Assembly (NCBI GenBank): GCA_002321895.1
Contig: DCMZ01000017.1
Span: forward strand, 62,001-126,000
From: Bdellovibrionaceae bacterium UBA1609
Lineage (GTDB): Bacteria; Bdellovibrionota; Bdellovibrionia; Bdellovibrionales; UBA1609
Length of the DNA stretch: 64,000 nt
Direction of reading: 5' to 3'
The notes under the pieces were generated by a model. The model saw only the letters and a list, made by a program, of their open reading frames with translations, did not search any database and was not told the DNA's origin. The position numbers and the translations under genes were made by a program. Positions 50,837 to 58,349 of this stretch are shown here, in pieces (within the stretch, counting starts at the first letter, position 1; each line of letters begins with the position of its first letter).

Positions 50837-51232
50837 TCAAATGATAAAAATGGAGTAGACCGCCTGCCAATTGAGAGAGCTCGGTGGCGTTTTAAAAATA
50901 GATATTTTTAAAGGACTCATTGATTCTTTAGAATATCGAACCCCTTGATGGGCAAAAAACATTGCCTTCCCAAAGCTTTTTAGCTTTCTCGAAGAGACAC
51001 TGACTAAGCTAGATTCATAAACAATATCAATTTGACATAGGTTTATCTGACAAATTGGACATTCATGATCCTTGCTTGTGTCATCCACCTGAATACTTTG
51101 GGAGTGTGATTCCATTTGCTCGTGGCAGGAAGGCTTTTGGGGCACCTCGCTAGATAGGCTTTCACAGGAGTAGGCCAGCAAAGGGATGGAGGTAAAGTTT
51201 AGAATGGCAAATAGTATGATTACTTTTGTCAC
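50837..51232 (-). CDS. Small secreted Cys/His-rich protein
   Basis: 131 residues from a GTG directly after the csoR stop (TAG-GTG) with GGGG seven bases upstream. Signal helix (VIILFAILNFTSIPLLA) then YSCESL, SCHEQMESHSQS, and DHECPICQINLCQ, giving several thiols and histidines. It is analogous to the 94-residue protein at 48997. Probably metal-binding in the periplasm; no further homology recognised. Confidence 0.66.
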   Translation of the reverse strand: MTKVIILFAILNFTSIPLLAYSCESLSSEVPQKPSCHEQMESHSQSIQVDDTSKDHECPICQINLCQIDIVYESSLVSVSSRKLKSFGKAMFFAHQGVRYSKESMSPLKISIFKTPPSSLNWQAVYSIFII

Positions 51233-51505
51233 CTACAACCCCGATCTCTTAAGCAATTCTTTAATCTCATCCATCATCTCATTAGCGTCAGACTTCTTTT
51301 TTGAATTAATGGCTTTATGGACACAATGATTCAAATGTTCATCCACAATTTGGCGCTCGACAGAAGTCAAAGCAGACTTGATGGCTTTGATCTGGGTCAA
51401 AATATCAATACAGTAACGCTGGTCCTCCACCATTTTCACTACGCCATTCACCTGACCCGCAATGCGATTGAGGCGATTGACTTGCTTTTTATGTGAAGCT
51501 CCCAT
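51233..51505 (-). CDS. csoR: CsoR/RcnR-family metal-sensing repressor
   Basis: All-helical DUF156 repressor. From the ATG at 51505 it has 90 residues; the ATG at 51520 is also in frame but lies within the -10 box, so it would not be transcribed. Cys32, His57 and Cys61 (YCIDIL, DEHLNHC) have the spacing 25 and 4 of the Cu(I) site of CsoR. RLNRIAGQVNGVVKMVED is the DNA-binding helix. It binds the palindrome at 51523-51541 and should control the downstream secreted, HMA and MerT-like genes. Confidence 0.92.
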   Translation of the reverse strand: MGASHKKQVNRLNRIAGQVNGVVKMVEDQRYCIDILTQIKAIKSALTSVERQIVDEHLNHCVHKAINSKKKSDANEMMDEIKELLKRSGL

Positions 51506-51518
51506 TTTCATAAATTCC

Positions 51519-51548
51519 ATTATATACCCCTATGGGGTATAATGTAAA
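51519..51548 (-). promoter_or_regulatory. csoR promoter with operator between -35 and -10
   Basis: Reading the minus strand: TTTACA (51548-51543), 18 bp, TATAAT (51524-51519). The spacer contains TATACCCC-TAT-GGGGTATA, an 8-bp-arm palindrome (51523-51541) typical of CsoR-type operators. A second TATAAT lies on the plus strand at 51538-51543, so the site could also control the divergent alcohol dehydrogenase gene. Confidence 0.8.
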
Positions 51549-51672
51549 GGTTCTTTTTGGGACACGTTAAATATTGAATATTAAAGCGTAACCCGGACTT
51601 GAATGGCTAGAAAAAGTGCTGCATTAGCAGTACACTTACTCACCTGCCACAACAAAGAGATTGGAGAAAATC

Positions 51673-52719
51673 GTGAAAACAATTGGTTATGCAGCACAGT
51701 CCGAAGGAGCACACTTAACCCCTTACCATTTTGAGCGAAGAAATTTACGCCCCAACGATGTGGCCATTGAGATCCTATATAGTGGCATTTGTCATTCCGA
51801 CCTACATACTCTTAAAGGTGACTGGGGCCCAAAGCCTTATCCCTTGGTTCCAGGGCACGAAATCGTTGGCCGCGTGATTGAAATTGGGTCCAATGTAAGT
51901 AAATACAAAGTGGGAGATCGTGCCGCCGTCGGCTGCATGGTGGATAGCTGCCAAGAATGCGACCAATGTCACAACCATGAAGAACAGTTTTGTCGCAAAG
52001 GAATGACAGCCACATATGGCTCTGAAGATCGCATCTCCGGAGAAGTGACCCAGGGTGGTTACTCGAAACATATTGTTGTTCGAGAAGAGTTTGTTTTAAA
52101 GGTTTCTGAAAAACTCGACCTCTCTAAAGCGGCTCCCATTCTATGCGCAGGCATTACCACATACACTCCCTTAAAAAAATGGAATGTTGGCAAAGGCACT
52201 CGTGTTGGCGTGATCGGCCTGGGAGGCTTAGGCCATATGGGTGTTAAATTGGCCGTGGCCTTGGGCGCAGAAGTCACAGTGATTAGCCGGACAAAAGATA
52301 AAGAAGAGATGGCAAAAAAATTGGGAGCCAAAGGCATTTTAGCTTCTACGGACCAAGATGCCATGCAAAGCGCGGCCAACTCTTTTGACTTCATATTAGA
52401 TACTGTGCCAGTAAAGCACGACTTCAACACTTATGTGCCCCTTTTAGATGTGGATGGAACACTCGTACTTGTTGGACAGATTGGCCCCATGGAAGAGCCA
52501 CTCACGGTGCCTCTTGTGTTTGGCCGTCGTCGTATTGCTGGCTCTCTTATTGGCGGAATCGCAGACACTCAAGAGGTGTTAGATTTTTGTGCCGAGAAGG
52601 ATATTCACCCAGAATGTGAAATGATTAAAATGAATGAGGTCAATGGAGCGTGGGATAGTTTATCAAAAGGGAATCCGGATCATAGGTTCGTAATCGATAT
52701 GGAATCGCTTCAACTTTAA
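51673..52719 (+). CDS. Zinc-dependent alcohol/aldehyde dehydrogenase (CAD/YahK type)
   Basis: Medium-chain NADP-type dehydrogenase of 348 residues from the GTG at 51673, which has GGAG six bases upstream. The catalytic zinc site uses SGICHSD and PGHE; the structural zinc site is CQECDQC with a later FC, four cysteines. The cofactor fold is IGLGGLGHMGVKLA. Likely substrates are aldehydes. It diverges from csoR, with the shared operator 130 bp upstream, so metal stress may induce it. A hairpin follows the stop. Confidence 0.92.
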   Translation: MKTIGYAAQSEGAHLTPYHFERRNLRPNDVAIEILYSGICHSDLHTLKGDWGPKPYPLVPGHEIVGRVIEIGSNVSKYKVGDRAAVGCMVDSCQECDQCHNHEEQFCRKGMTATYGSEDRISGEVTQGGYSKHIVVREEFVLKVSEKLDLSKAAPILCAGITTYTPLKKWNVGKGTRVGVIGLGGLGHMGVKLAVALGAEVTVISRTKDKEEMAKKLGAKGILASTDQDAMQSAANSFDFILDTVPVKHDFNTYVPLLDVDGTLVLVGQIGPMEEPLTVPLVFGRRRIAGSLIGGIADTQEVLDFCAEKDIHPECEMIKMNEVNGAWDSLSKGNPDHRFVIDMESLQL

Positions 52720-52737
52720 GTTCTTGATGAGGACCGA

Positions 52738-52778
52738 CTTTCGGGACTGATGGCACTAAACGCGCCCAGTCCCAAAAG
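52738..52778. terminator. Bidirectional terminator hairpin
   Basis: CTTTCGGGACTG and CAGTCCCAAAAG pair over 12 bases with one mismatch around a 17-base loop between convergent genes. Confidence 0.65.
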
Positions 52779-52791
52779 TGTGTCCGTACCT
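52778..52791. repeat. 14-bp dispersed motif, copy 2
   Basis: GTGTGTCCGTACCT, one base different from 46196-46209; here it lies at the 3' end of the next gene, just outside the stop. Confidence 0.35.
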
Positions 52792-52792
52792 G

Positions 52793-53347
52793 TTAATACC
52801 AATACTTAACCGAACCCGTGGCCAATAGAGCTTCTTCGGAAGTTCCGGTTGTTAAAAGAACTTTCGCCTGCATACCCATGGTCAAAGAAGTGTCTTCTCT
52901 CTCAATCAAAGGTAAGTCAAAACCAATTTGTGGGGCTGTAGCAAAGTATACGGTTCCATCTTCAACAGTCGGACCTACACCCACACCTACATAGCTATGA
53001 CTTAGGATTGGGGTTGTACCACCAAAATTATAATTCATACTCACCATGAGGCTGTGTCTATTAACAGCATCATCGTCACTGTTTTCAAAAGAATCTATGA
53101 AGTACTCCCCAACGATTCCAAAAGGAACATAAGGCTGAAAGCCCACATTAATGCCTCCAATAGGTCTTACATCCGAGTCCCCTTCGGTGTCTGACATGCC
53201 CAAATTTATACCAACGTGAGGTTTGTATTCACTCGAATTTGCAACTGGTTTTAAATTGGGGAAAACTGAGGAGTTATCCACTTCCGCATATGAGTAACTG
53301 AGTCCGAAAATTAATACTGTAGCTGCTGATATATATTTTGTAATCAT
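52793..53347 (-). CDS. Outer-membrane beta-barrel protein
   Basis: 184 residues. A signal peptide (YISAATVLIFGLSYSYA) precedes a small barrel: GINLGMSDTEGD, GGINVGFQPYVPFGIVGEYF, SLMVSMNYNFGG, SYVGVGVGPTVEDG, and terminal VKYWY, with the aromatic last residue favoured by the BAM machinery. It resembles OmpA/OmpW-like small porins, but no specific family is recognised. GGAGAG precedes the ATG. A palindrome about 90 bp upstream is shared with the potassium operon. Confidence 0.75.
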   Translation of the reverse strand: MITKYISAATVLIFGLSYSYAEVDNSSVFPNLKPVANSSEYKPHVGINLGMSDTEGDSDVRPIGGINVGFQPYVPFGIVGEYFIDSFENSDDDAVNRHSLMVSMNYNFGGTTPILSHSYVGVGVGPTVEDGTVYFATAPQIGFDLPLIEREDTSLTMGMQAKVLLTTGTSEEALLATGSVKYWY

Positions 53348-53431
53348 AACTTTCTCTCCTTAGTCTTTAGTTTTTTATAATCACAAAATCAGTGTATGAA
53401 GTTTCTCCTCTTTTAGCTTTTCTGTTTTATT

Positions 53432-53459
53432 TATAAATTGTGTAGAAATCTATACAATT
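53432..53459 (-). promoter_or_regulatory. Palindromic operator, site 1, over the promoter of the outer-membrane gene
   Basis: AATTGTGTAGA-AA-TCTATACAATT: 11-bp arms with one mismatch. On the minus strand, TTGTAT and TATAAA are 16 bp apart, so the palindrome covers the -35 box and spacer. The core TTGTGTAGAAATCTAYAC is repeated at 57054-57071. Confidence 0.6.
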
Positions 53460-53473
53460 AAAACTGTCCATCA

Positions 53474-54172
53474 TCAGTTCTCCAAAAACCGCTTAATATT
53501 TTTTTGCTTCCCAAAAACCACTATCTGATCACCTTTTTCAATCTTTGCATCCGGTTTTGGATTATCAATAACCTCTTCCTTTGAACTTTTAATAAGAGAC
53601 ATCATGCCTAAATCTTTTCCATTTCTGATGAGCGCTATCACTCGAATGTCGAATAATTCCTCGATTGAAAGATCCTCTATTGTCTTAGAAAAAGTCCAGT
53701 CCGGAGCTACGGCCCCCACCACCGAATGCTCACCTGAAATTTCATAGGAATCGATAACCCCTTCCAATGATAGACTACTCGCCAACTGTTTTGCAGCGAG
53801 AGACTCTGGCAAAATAATCTCGTCAACATCCATTTTCTTTAAAATTCTTTCATGAGATGGATTGACCACTCTACCAATGATCTTTTTCACATTTAATTCC
53901 TGCAAGTTGGTCACAGAGAGTAAAGAGTCCGCAAAATTTTCTCCAATGGCAACTATGGCACAATCGCAGTCACTCACTCCCACCTCTTCTAAACTATCTA
54001 TACTCGTCGCATCTAATTTAACAGCTAAAGCCACTTTATCTCTGATCGCTTCAACCTCTTTTTCGGAAGAATCAATGGCAATGACTTCTACACCAAACCC
54101 ACCTAATTCAACACAAAGCTGATGTCCAAAATGACCTAATCCTATGACAACACATTTCTTCAGTTTATTCAT
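53474..54172 (-). CDS. ktrA: Potassium uptake regulatory subunit (KtrA/TrkA type)
   Basis: Cytoplasmic gating ring protein of 232 residues: an RCK-N Rossmann fold with VVIGLGHFGHQLCVELGGFG and an acidic DSSEKE after the second strand, for nucleotide binding, and an RCK-C domain (VIALIRNGKDLGMMSLIKSS, KGDQIVVFGKQ). The ATG at 54172 is preceded by AGGAG. It regulates the channel subunit encoded immediately upstream (KtrB), 8 bp away. Confidence 0.93.
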   Translation of the reverse strand: MNKLKKCVVIGLGHFGHQLCVELGGFGVEVIAIDSSEKEVEAIRDKVALAVKLDATSIDSLEEVGVSDCDCAIVAIGENFADSLLSVTNLQELNVKKIIGRVVNPSHERILKKMDVDEIILPESLAAKQLASSLSLEGVIDSYEISGEHSVVGAVAPDWTFSKTIEDLSIEELFDIRVIALIRNGKDLGMMSLIKSSKEEVIDNPKPDAKIEKGDQIVVFGKQKNIKRFLEN

Positions 54173-54180
54173 AATCACTC

Positions 54181-55962
54181 CTAGTGAATAATAATGGATT
54201 CTTTAGGAAGCTCATACTTTGCGGACCTTCCTTTTCTTACTATAGAAATTAAAATAGAAAATATTCCGACTCGACCAATAATCATAATTGCCGAAATAAA
54301 GAACTTGGTGTGAATTTGCAAATCAGCAGTAATACCCCTAGATAATCCAACCGTGCCCCAGGCGGATACCACTTCAAAAACCAAATCCACTCGATTGATA
54401 TGAGGTTCTAAAAAAAGAATTATAAAAACAGAACTAGCTAGCATAATCATAGAAAGAAAAATCATAGTAAAAGCTCTTCTAATACTATCTTGAGAAATTT
54501 CTCTTCCAAAAATAGTCACCGACCTCTTTCCCTTAATTTGAGATATAACCTCCATAAATGCCACCAACACGGTTACATTTTTCACACCCCCACCTGTAGA
54601 TGAGGGCGAAGCACCGATCCACATAAGTCCAATCAACACAAATACTGTGGAAGATGAAAGTGCTTCTGTGGGCCAAATATTAAATCCAGCAGTCCGAGAT
54701 GTTACCGACCAAAATAGACTATGAAAAAAAGTCTCTCCGGTAGATAGATCAGCAAATGAACTGTTCCGCTCCAAAAGATAGATTGCAAATGTTCCAAAAA
54801 CCAAAAGTATTGTAGTGGATAAAACGACTAATTTTGTGTGAACACTGAAGGAAAAACACCCTTCCCTTAAACGACCCAAACGAAACTGAATCCAACGCCA
54901 AAAATTAGAAATGACGGGAAAACCTAAGCCACCAAGAATTATAAGTATCATGATAATAGATGGATACCCCTTATTACTAACCACCCCGGCTTGAGTTAAC
55001 TCTGATGGCGACAAACTAAATCCAGCATTACAGAAGGCCGAAATAGAATGAAATACAGCCTCATAAAAAACAAAAGGCTTAAATGCGGCGAAAGAGTGTC
55101 CTCCACTCAAGTATAGGCCAATGGCTCCAATCATTTCTATAAAAAATGTAAAGACAAAGATATGAGTGAGCAGCTCACTGACACGCCCCAACTGCTTCAC
55201 ACTGAGCCAATTGGACAACATCGTTTTTTCTCCTACTCCAAGATGCCCCGACAAAAAACTCGAGAAAAAAACAGTCAAAGTCATCATCCCAAGTCCACCG
55301 ATTTGGAATAGACCACAAATGATCACTTTACCAAGGCTCGTGAAGGCGATATCCGTTGGTAACACGACGAGGCCCGTCACACAAATCGAACTGGTCGCCG
55401 TAAAGAGCGCATCCACCCATGAGATCGACTCCACAGTCGCTTTAGGCAATTTGAGTAATAAGGTACCGATACCAATCGGCACCAAGAAACTGAGAATAAA
55501 TATTTGAGTGGGCCCCAAACTCAAGGATTCTAAATATCGTAATCGCCTCAGAATTTGTGTGATGGTTTTTAACAGAACAAAAAAGTGTGAGATGGCAAGG
55601 TAGATCAATACTACATCGATCAACTCCACTTCAGGATGGAAAACCCGAAAATAATCTCTGACAATCTCAGAGTCGGTAAAATAGAATAGCCCCACTAACG
55701 CAACAGAGATTTCAAACCACCGATCTTTTAAGTGGGCGACCACTTGATCGGTATAGGGAATTCGTACCATTTCTTGAATCGTGAATATCACCAAAATTAA
55801 TGGTGAAATAATCCGAACCCAACCCTCCACTTCAGAGCTGAGGTTAAAACCATACCTAAGTAAACAAACAGCGATTGAGGTAAGACCTAAAAAGGTAACT
55901 AATAGATCTAGATGCTGAAAAATAATTGTTCTATATTTTCTTAAACTAGGAAATAGGCCCAT
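54181..55962 (-). CDS. ktrB: Potassium channel subunit KtrB/TrkH type
   Basis: 593 residues, longer than the usual ~450. The C-terminal part holds the four selectivity-filter loops (FTATSSICVTGLV, SISAFCNAGFSLS, WSVTSRTAGFNIW, VSAWGTVGLSRG), each with the filter glycine. About 150 extra N-terminal residues add several helices and charged loops (EGWVRIISPLILVIFTIQEM, YFTDSEIVRDYFRVFHPEVE). It imports K+ with Na+ coupling and works with KtrA. Confidence 0.94.
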   Translation of the reverse strand: MGLFPSLRKYRTIIFQHLDLLVTFLGLTSIAVCLLRYGFNLSSEVEGWVRIISPLILVIFTIQEMVRIPYTDQVVAHLKDRWFEISVALVGLFYFTDSEIVRDYFRVFHPEVELIDVVLIYLAISHFFVLLKTITQILRRLRYLESLSLGPTQIFILSFLVPIGIGTLLLKLPKATVESISWVDALFTATSSICVTGLVVLPTDIAFTSLGKVIICGLFQIGGLGMMTLTVFFSSFLSGHLGVGEKTMLSNWLSVKQLGRVSELLTHIFVFTFFIEMIGAIGLYLSGGHSFAAFKPFVFYEAVFHSISAFCNAGFSLSPSELTQAGVVSNKGYPSIIMILIILGGLGFPVISNFWRWIQFRLGRLREGCFSFSVHTKLVVLSTTILLVFGTFAIYLLERNSSFADLSTGETFFHSLFWSVTSRTAGFNIWPTEALSSSTVFVLIGLMWIGASPSSTGGGVKNVTVLVAFMEVISQIKGKRSVTIFGREISQDSIRRAFTMIFLSMIMLASSVFIILFLEPHINRVDLVFEVVSAWGTVGLSRGITADLQIHTKFFISAIMIIGRVGIFSILISIVRKGRSAKYELPKESIIIH

Positions 55963-56014
55963 ACGCTTCTATTTTCTACTTTCCGGACACTTAATCCAAC
56001 TCAAAACTGTAAGC

Positions 56015-56908
56015 CTATTCACTTTCTTCTACCACATTACTCGGAACAAAGACATTCAATGCCTTCGGTATGACCTCCACCGATCCCGATGAGAAATCAG
56101 AAGGCTCACCATCAACGGATACTTTAAATGATCCCTCGCAACCAAACTTCAACTTTTCAAATTTTCTGTAAAGCACATTATATGCACTTAAATCAGGCTG
56201 ATCTTTTTGTAACTCAAGTCCTAAAGCTAACAAATCTGGCGTACTCATATTTTTAATAACAAGCACATCGAGTTGACTGTCGGAAGGATCGGCATCACTT
56301 GTAACCTGTATCCCACCCCCTGCATATCTTGAATTGCCAATGAAGAAACCCAGAAGGGATGAAAACTCCAACGATTCACTTCCATCAATCTCAAACTTAC
56401 AACTCCAGGGAGTCAGTTCTCCAAGCATACTTATCCCTTTAAAATAATAACTCCAAGCTCCTATAAGATTTTTTATATCTTCATCCACTTCAGGAGTCAC
56501 CTCAGCAAATAATCCACAGGAAAGCATATTGGCGAAATAGGTATTATTGATTTTCCCTATGGAGATTTTTCTATCGCTCCCTCTCTGGACCAGAGCAATG
56601 ATCTGCTCATCACTCATTTCGTGCAAGCCCACCACCCGAGAAAAGTCATTTCCCGTCCCTCTGGGCATATAGCAAATGGATAAAAAATCTGACATTTCAT
56701 CTGAAATGATTTTATTTACGGCAAAATTGAGCGAACCATCTCCTCCAATTACTATCGCCACATGCTTGCCTCCTTTCTTATCCTGCACGTTTCTATGGTC
56801 TTCATAGTCGATGAATTTAAAATCACCTTTAAAACTTTGTTGTATTAGCTCTTTAACGGCCTCTTCTGTGGTCGATCTCTTACTTAAAAATGAAATGTAG
56901 TAAGTCAT
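56015..56908 (-). CDS. Diacylglycerol kinase-like lipid kinase
   Basis: 297 residues with the DAGK catalytic fold: VAIVIGGDGSLNFAVNKII (phosphate-binding GGDGS), ICYMPRGTGNDFSRVVG and KINNTYFANMLSCGLFAEV, then beta domain (SSLLGFFIGNSRYAGGGIQV, KVSVDGEPSDFSSGSVEVIP). It phosphorylates diacylglycerol or a related lipid (YegS/DgkB/LCB-kinase branch). The ATG is preceded by AAGGAG, which is locked in a hairpin. It leads a ktr operon, 52 bp ahead of ktrB, which is an unusual partner. Confidence 0.92.
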   Translation of the reverse strand: MTYYISFLSKRSTTEEAVKELIQQSFKGDFKFIDYEDHRNVQDKKGGKHVAIVIGGDGSLNFAVNKIISDEMSDFLSICYMPRGTGNDFSRVVGLHEMSDEQIIALVQRGSDRKISIGKINNTYFANMLSCGLFAEVTPEVDEDIKNLIGAWSYYFKGISMLGELTPWSCKFEIDGSESLEFSSLLGFFIGNSRYAGGGIQVTSDADPSDSQLDVLVIKNMSTPDLLALGLELQKDQPDLSAYNVLYRKFEKLKFGCEGSFKVSVDGEPSDFSSGSVEVIPKALNVFVPSNVVEESE

Positions 56909-56913
56909 CTTTA

Positions 56914-56928
56914 CTCCTTAGGAAGGAG
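56914..56928 (-). promoter_or_regulatory. Hairpin sequestering the lipid-kinase ribosome binding site
   Basis: In the mRNA, CTCCTT-CCT-AAGGAG forms a perfect 6-bp stem with the AAGGAG that lies 5 bases before the start codon at 56908. It would hide the ribosome binding site unless opened. Confidence 0.55.
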
Positions 56929-56995
56929 GGGCTGCAGCTTTAGCTACAGCCCCCATATATGGATGGGTAAGGAATGAATAGAGAATTTGTTCTCT
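56928..56995 (-). promoter_or_regulatory. Structured 5' leader of the lipid kinase-ktrB-ktrA operon
   Basis: A 12-bp G/C-rich hairpin with one mismatch (GGGGCTGYAGCT arms, 2-base loop, 56928-56953) lies directly upstream of the ribosome-binding-site hairpin, and another stem AGAGAA-loop-TTCTCT lies at 56980-56995. No known riboswitch core was recognised. Confidence 0.45.
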
Positions 56996-57053
56996 TGATG
57001 TATATAAAACTAGCTCAAGCTTCGAAAAGAAAATTCAATGACTGATGTACAGT

Positions 57054-57071
57054 TTGTGTAGAAATCTACAC
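57054..57071 (-). promoter_or_regulatory. Palindromic operator, site 2, upstream of the potassium operon
   Basis: GTGTAGA-AA-TCTACAC is a perfect 7-bp-arm palindrome within TTTGTGTAGAAATCTACACC. It shares the core of site 1 (53439-53455). It lies about 146 bp upstream of the lipid-kinase start, at the head of the leader. Confidence 0.6.
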
Positions 57072-57123
57072 CAAATCTAACCTACTGATTTTATTTTGGA
57101 ATATTTTATGTTGCGCCTAGACC

Positions 57124-57825
57124 TTAGTCGTTTTTCTGACTGTGCCATGAACGAACAAACATAGATTGCATAAACTGAACCGGATACAAAAAGCCCGTGC
57201 TTTCGATAAGCTTTTCCGTTTCCATCGGAGCTATGATCCCCAATTGCTCTTTAAAAGAATGTCCAAGGTTTTCCAACTTTTCTTCAGAAGCACCAGCAAA
57301 AGCGTGCAAAGCCTTCCACATCCCCAACTGTCGATCAAACAACGGACTCTGTAAATCACAGCTTAATTCTGATATTAACAAATGACCGTCGTTGACGAGC
57401 ATTCCATTCATATCTAGATACATCTGTCTTCTCTCTTCGAAATTTTTAATGAAATGCATAACGAAGTGACAAAGTACTGCATTAAATTTTGTGTTCCCTT
57501 TGTAATCAGATAGAAAACCTTGAAATAATTCGACTCGTTCAGATATCCCGGCGTTATTCAATTTAGTACGGCACCCTTCCAACATTACCGAAGAAGGGTC
57601 TATTCCGACAAAACTCCAGGAAGGGTAAGTTTTGGCAAGCGTCAGGATATCTTCCCCCGTGCCCACACCCACGCAAAGAATCTTTGAGTCATCTGGAATG
57701 TCTTGTAAAATAAGTTTAGAAATAAACTGAAGGTTATCTTTTGTCGTCTGAAAGTGCGCATTAAACTGATCGTAGGCTTCGGCCCCCATACTATCAAACA
57801 TTTCTACGAAAGCTGCCTCAGGCAT
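57124..57825 (-). CDS. Class I SAM-dependent methyltransferase
   Basis: 233 residues. Motif I is ILCVGVGTGEDILTLAKTYP, followed by SFVGIDPSSVMLEGCRTKL and FNAVLCHFVMHFIKNFEERR, as in UbiE-like methyltransferases. The frame opens at 57843, but GAGGGAG eight bases before the ATG at 57825 decides that start. It follows the DUF3299 gene by one base, so it belongs to the zinc-linked operon. Its substrate is unknown. Confidence 0.88.
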   Translation of the reverse strand: MPEAAFVEMFDSMGAEAYDQFNAHFQTTKDNLQFISKLILQDIPDDSKILCVGVGTGEDILTLAKTYPSWSFVGIDPSSVMLEGCRTKLNNAGISERVELFQGFLSDYKGNTKFNAVLCHFVMHFIKNFEERRQMYLDMNGMLVNDGHLLISELSCDLQSPLFDRQLGMWKALHAFAGASEEKLENLGHSFKEQLGIIAPMETEKLIESTGFLYPVQFMQSMFVRSWHSQKND

Positions 57826-57826
57826 T

Positions 57827-58345
57827 CTATTTCTCCCTCTCATATTCGTATTTAACCACTTTTACACCATTTAATCTAAAGGCCGATCCTCCATATTCAC
57901 TTTCCGAATTTTCAATAGAAAATACGCCCACAACCCACCTAGGCCCCCATGTCTGTTCAGCCGACACCGGTTCAGACAAATTCACCATAACTATTAAGTT
58001 GGGAGGCGGAGGTGGCACATGCACACAGGACTGACTATCTGGAACTAACAAAAACTCTTCGACTACCGAATATTCATCTGTCAACGGTACAATATATCCA
58101 GGAATCTTTACTACTTTCCCATCCATTTTCATTAACTCATCGGGCCCCTCACCGGTCTCGTAGTCTAGACGATACATCATCTTCCAGGTCACTTCGGGGA
58201 TCTCTTCAAAGTTGGCTATTTGAGCTTCAATATCTGAAGGTAACTTCGGTCTACCAAATGGGACAGAAACTTGACTCCTTAACCAATAAGACAACAGGCA
58301 TGCAGCTACAACTAAACTTCCAATGAAAATATACTTTTTTGTCAT
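57827..58345 (-). CDS. DUF3299 protein, zinc-locus component
   Basis: 172 residues: one N-terminal helix (YIFIGSLVVAACLLSYWL), then VKIPGYIVPL and the signature FLLVPDSQSCVHVPPPPPNL, typical of DUF3299 proteins. It is probably an anchored periplasmic protein. DUF3299 genes commonly sit next to DUF2796 and an ABC transporter in zinc-regulated loci, as here. It follows the permease gene by 4 bp. Confidence 0.87.
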   Translation of the reverse strand: MTKKYIFIGSLVVAACLLSYWLRSQVSVPFGRPKLPSDIEAQIANFEEIPEVTWKMMYRLDYETGEGPDELMKMDGKVVKIPGYIVPLTDEYSVVEEFLLVPDSQSCVHVPPPPPNLIVMVNLSEPVSAEQTWGPRWVVGVFSIENSESEYGGSAFRLNGVKVVKYEYEREK

Positions 58346-58349
58346 AAAC

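Noticed and set aside
52059..52430. 123-codon minus-strand frame inside the alcohol dehydrogenase gene
   Set aside because: Antisense shadow of the cofactor-binding domain.
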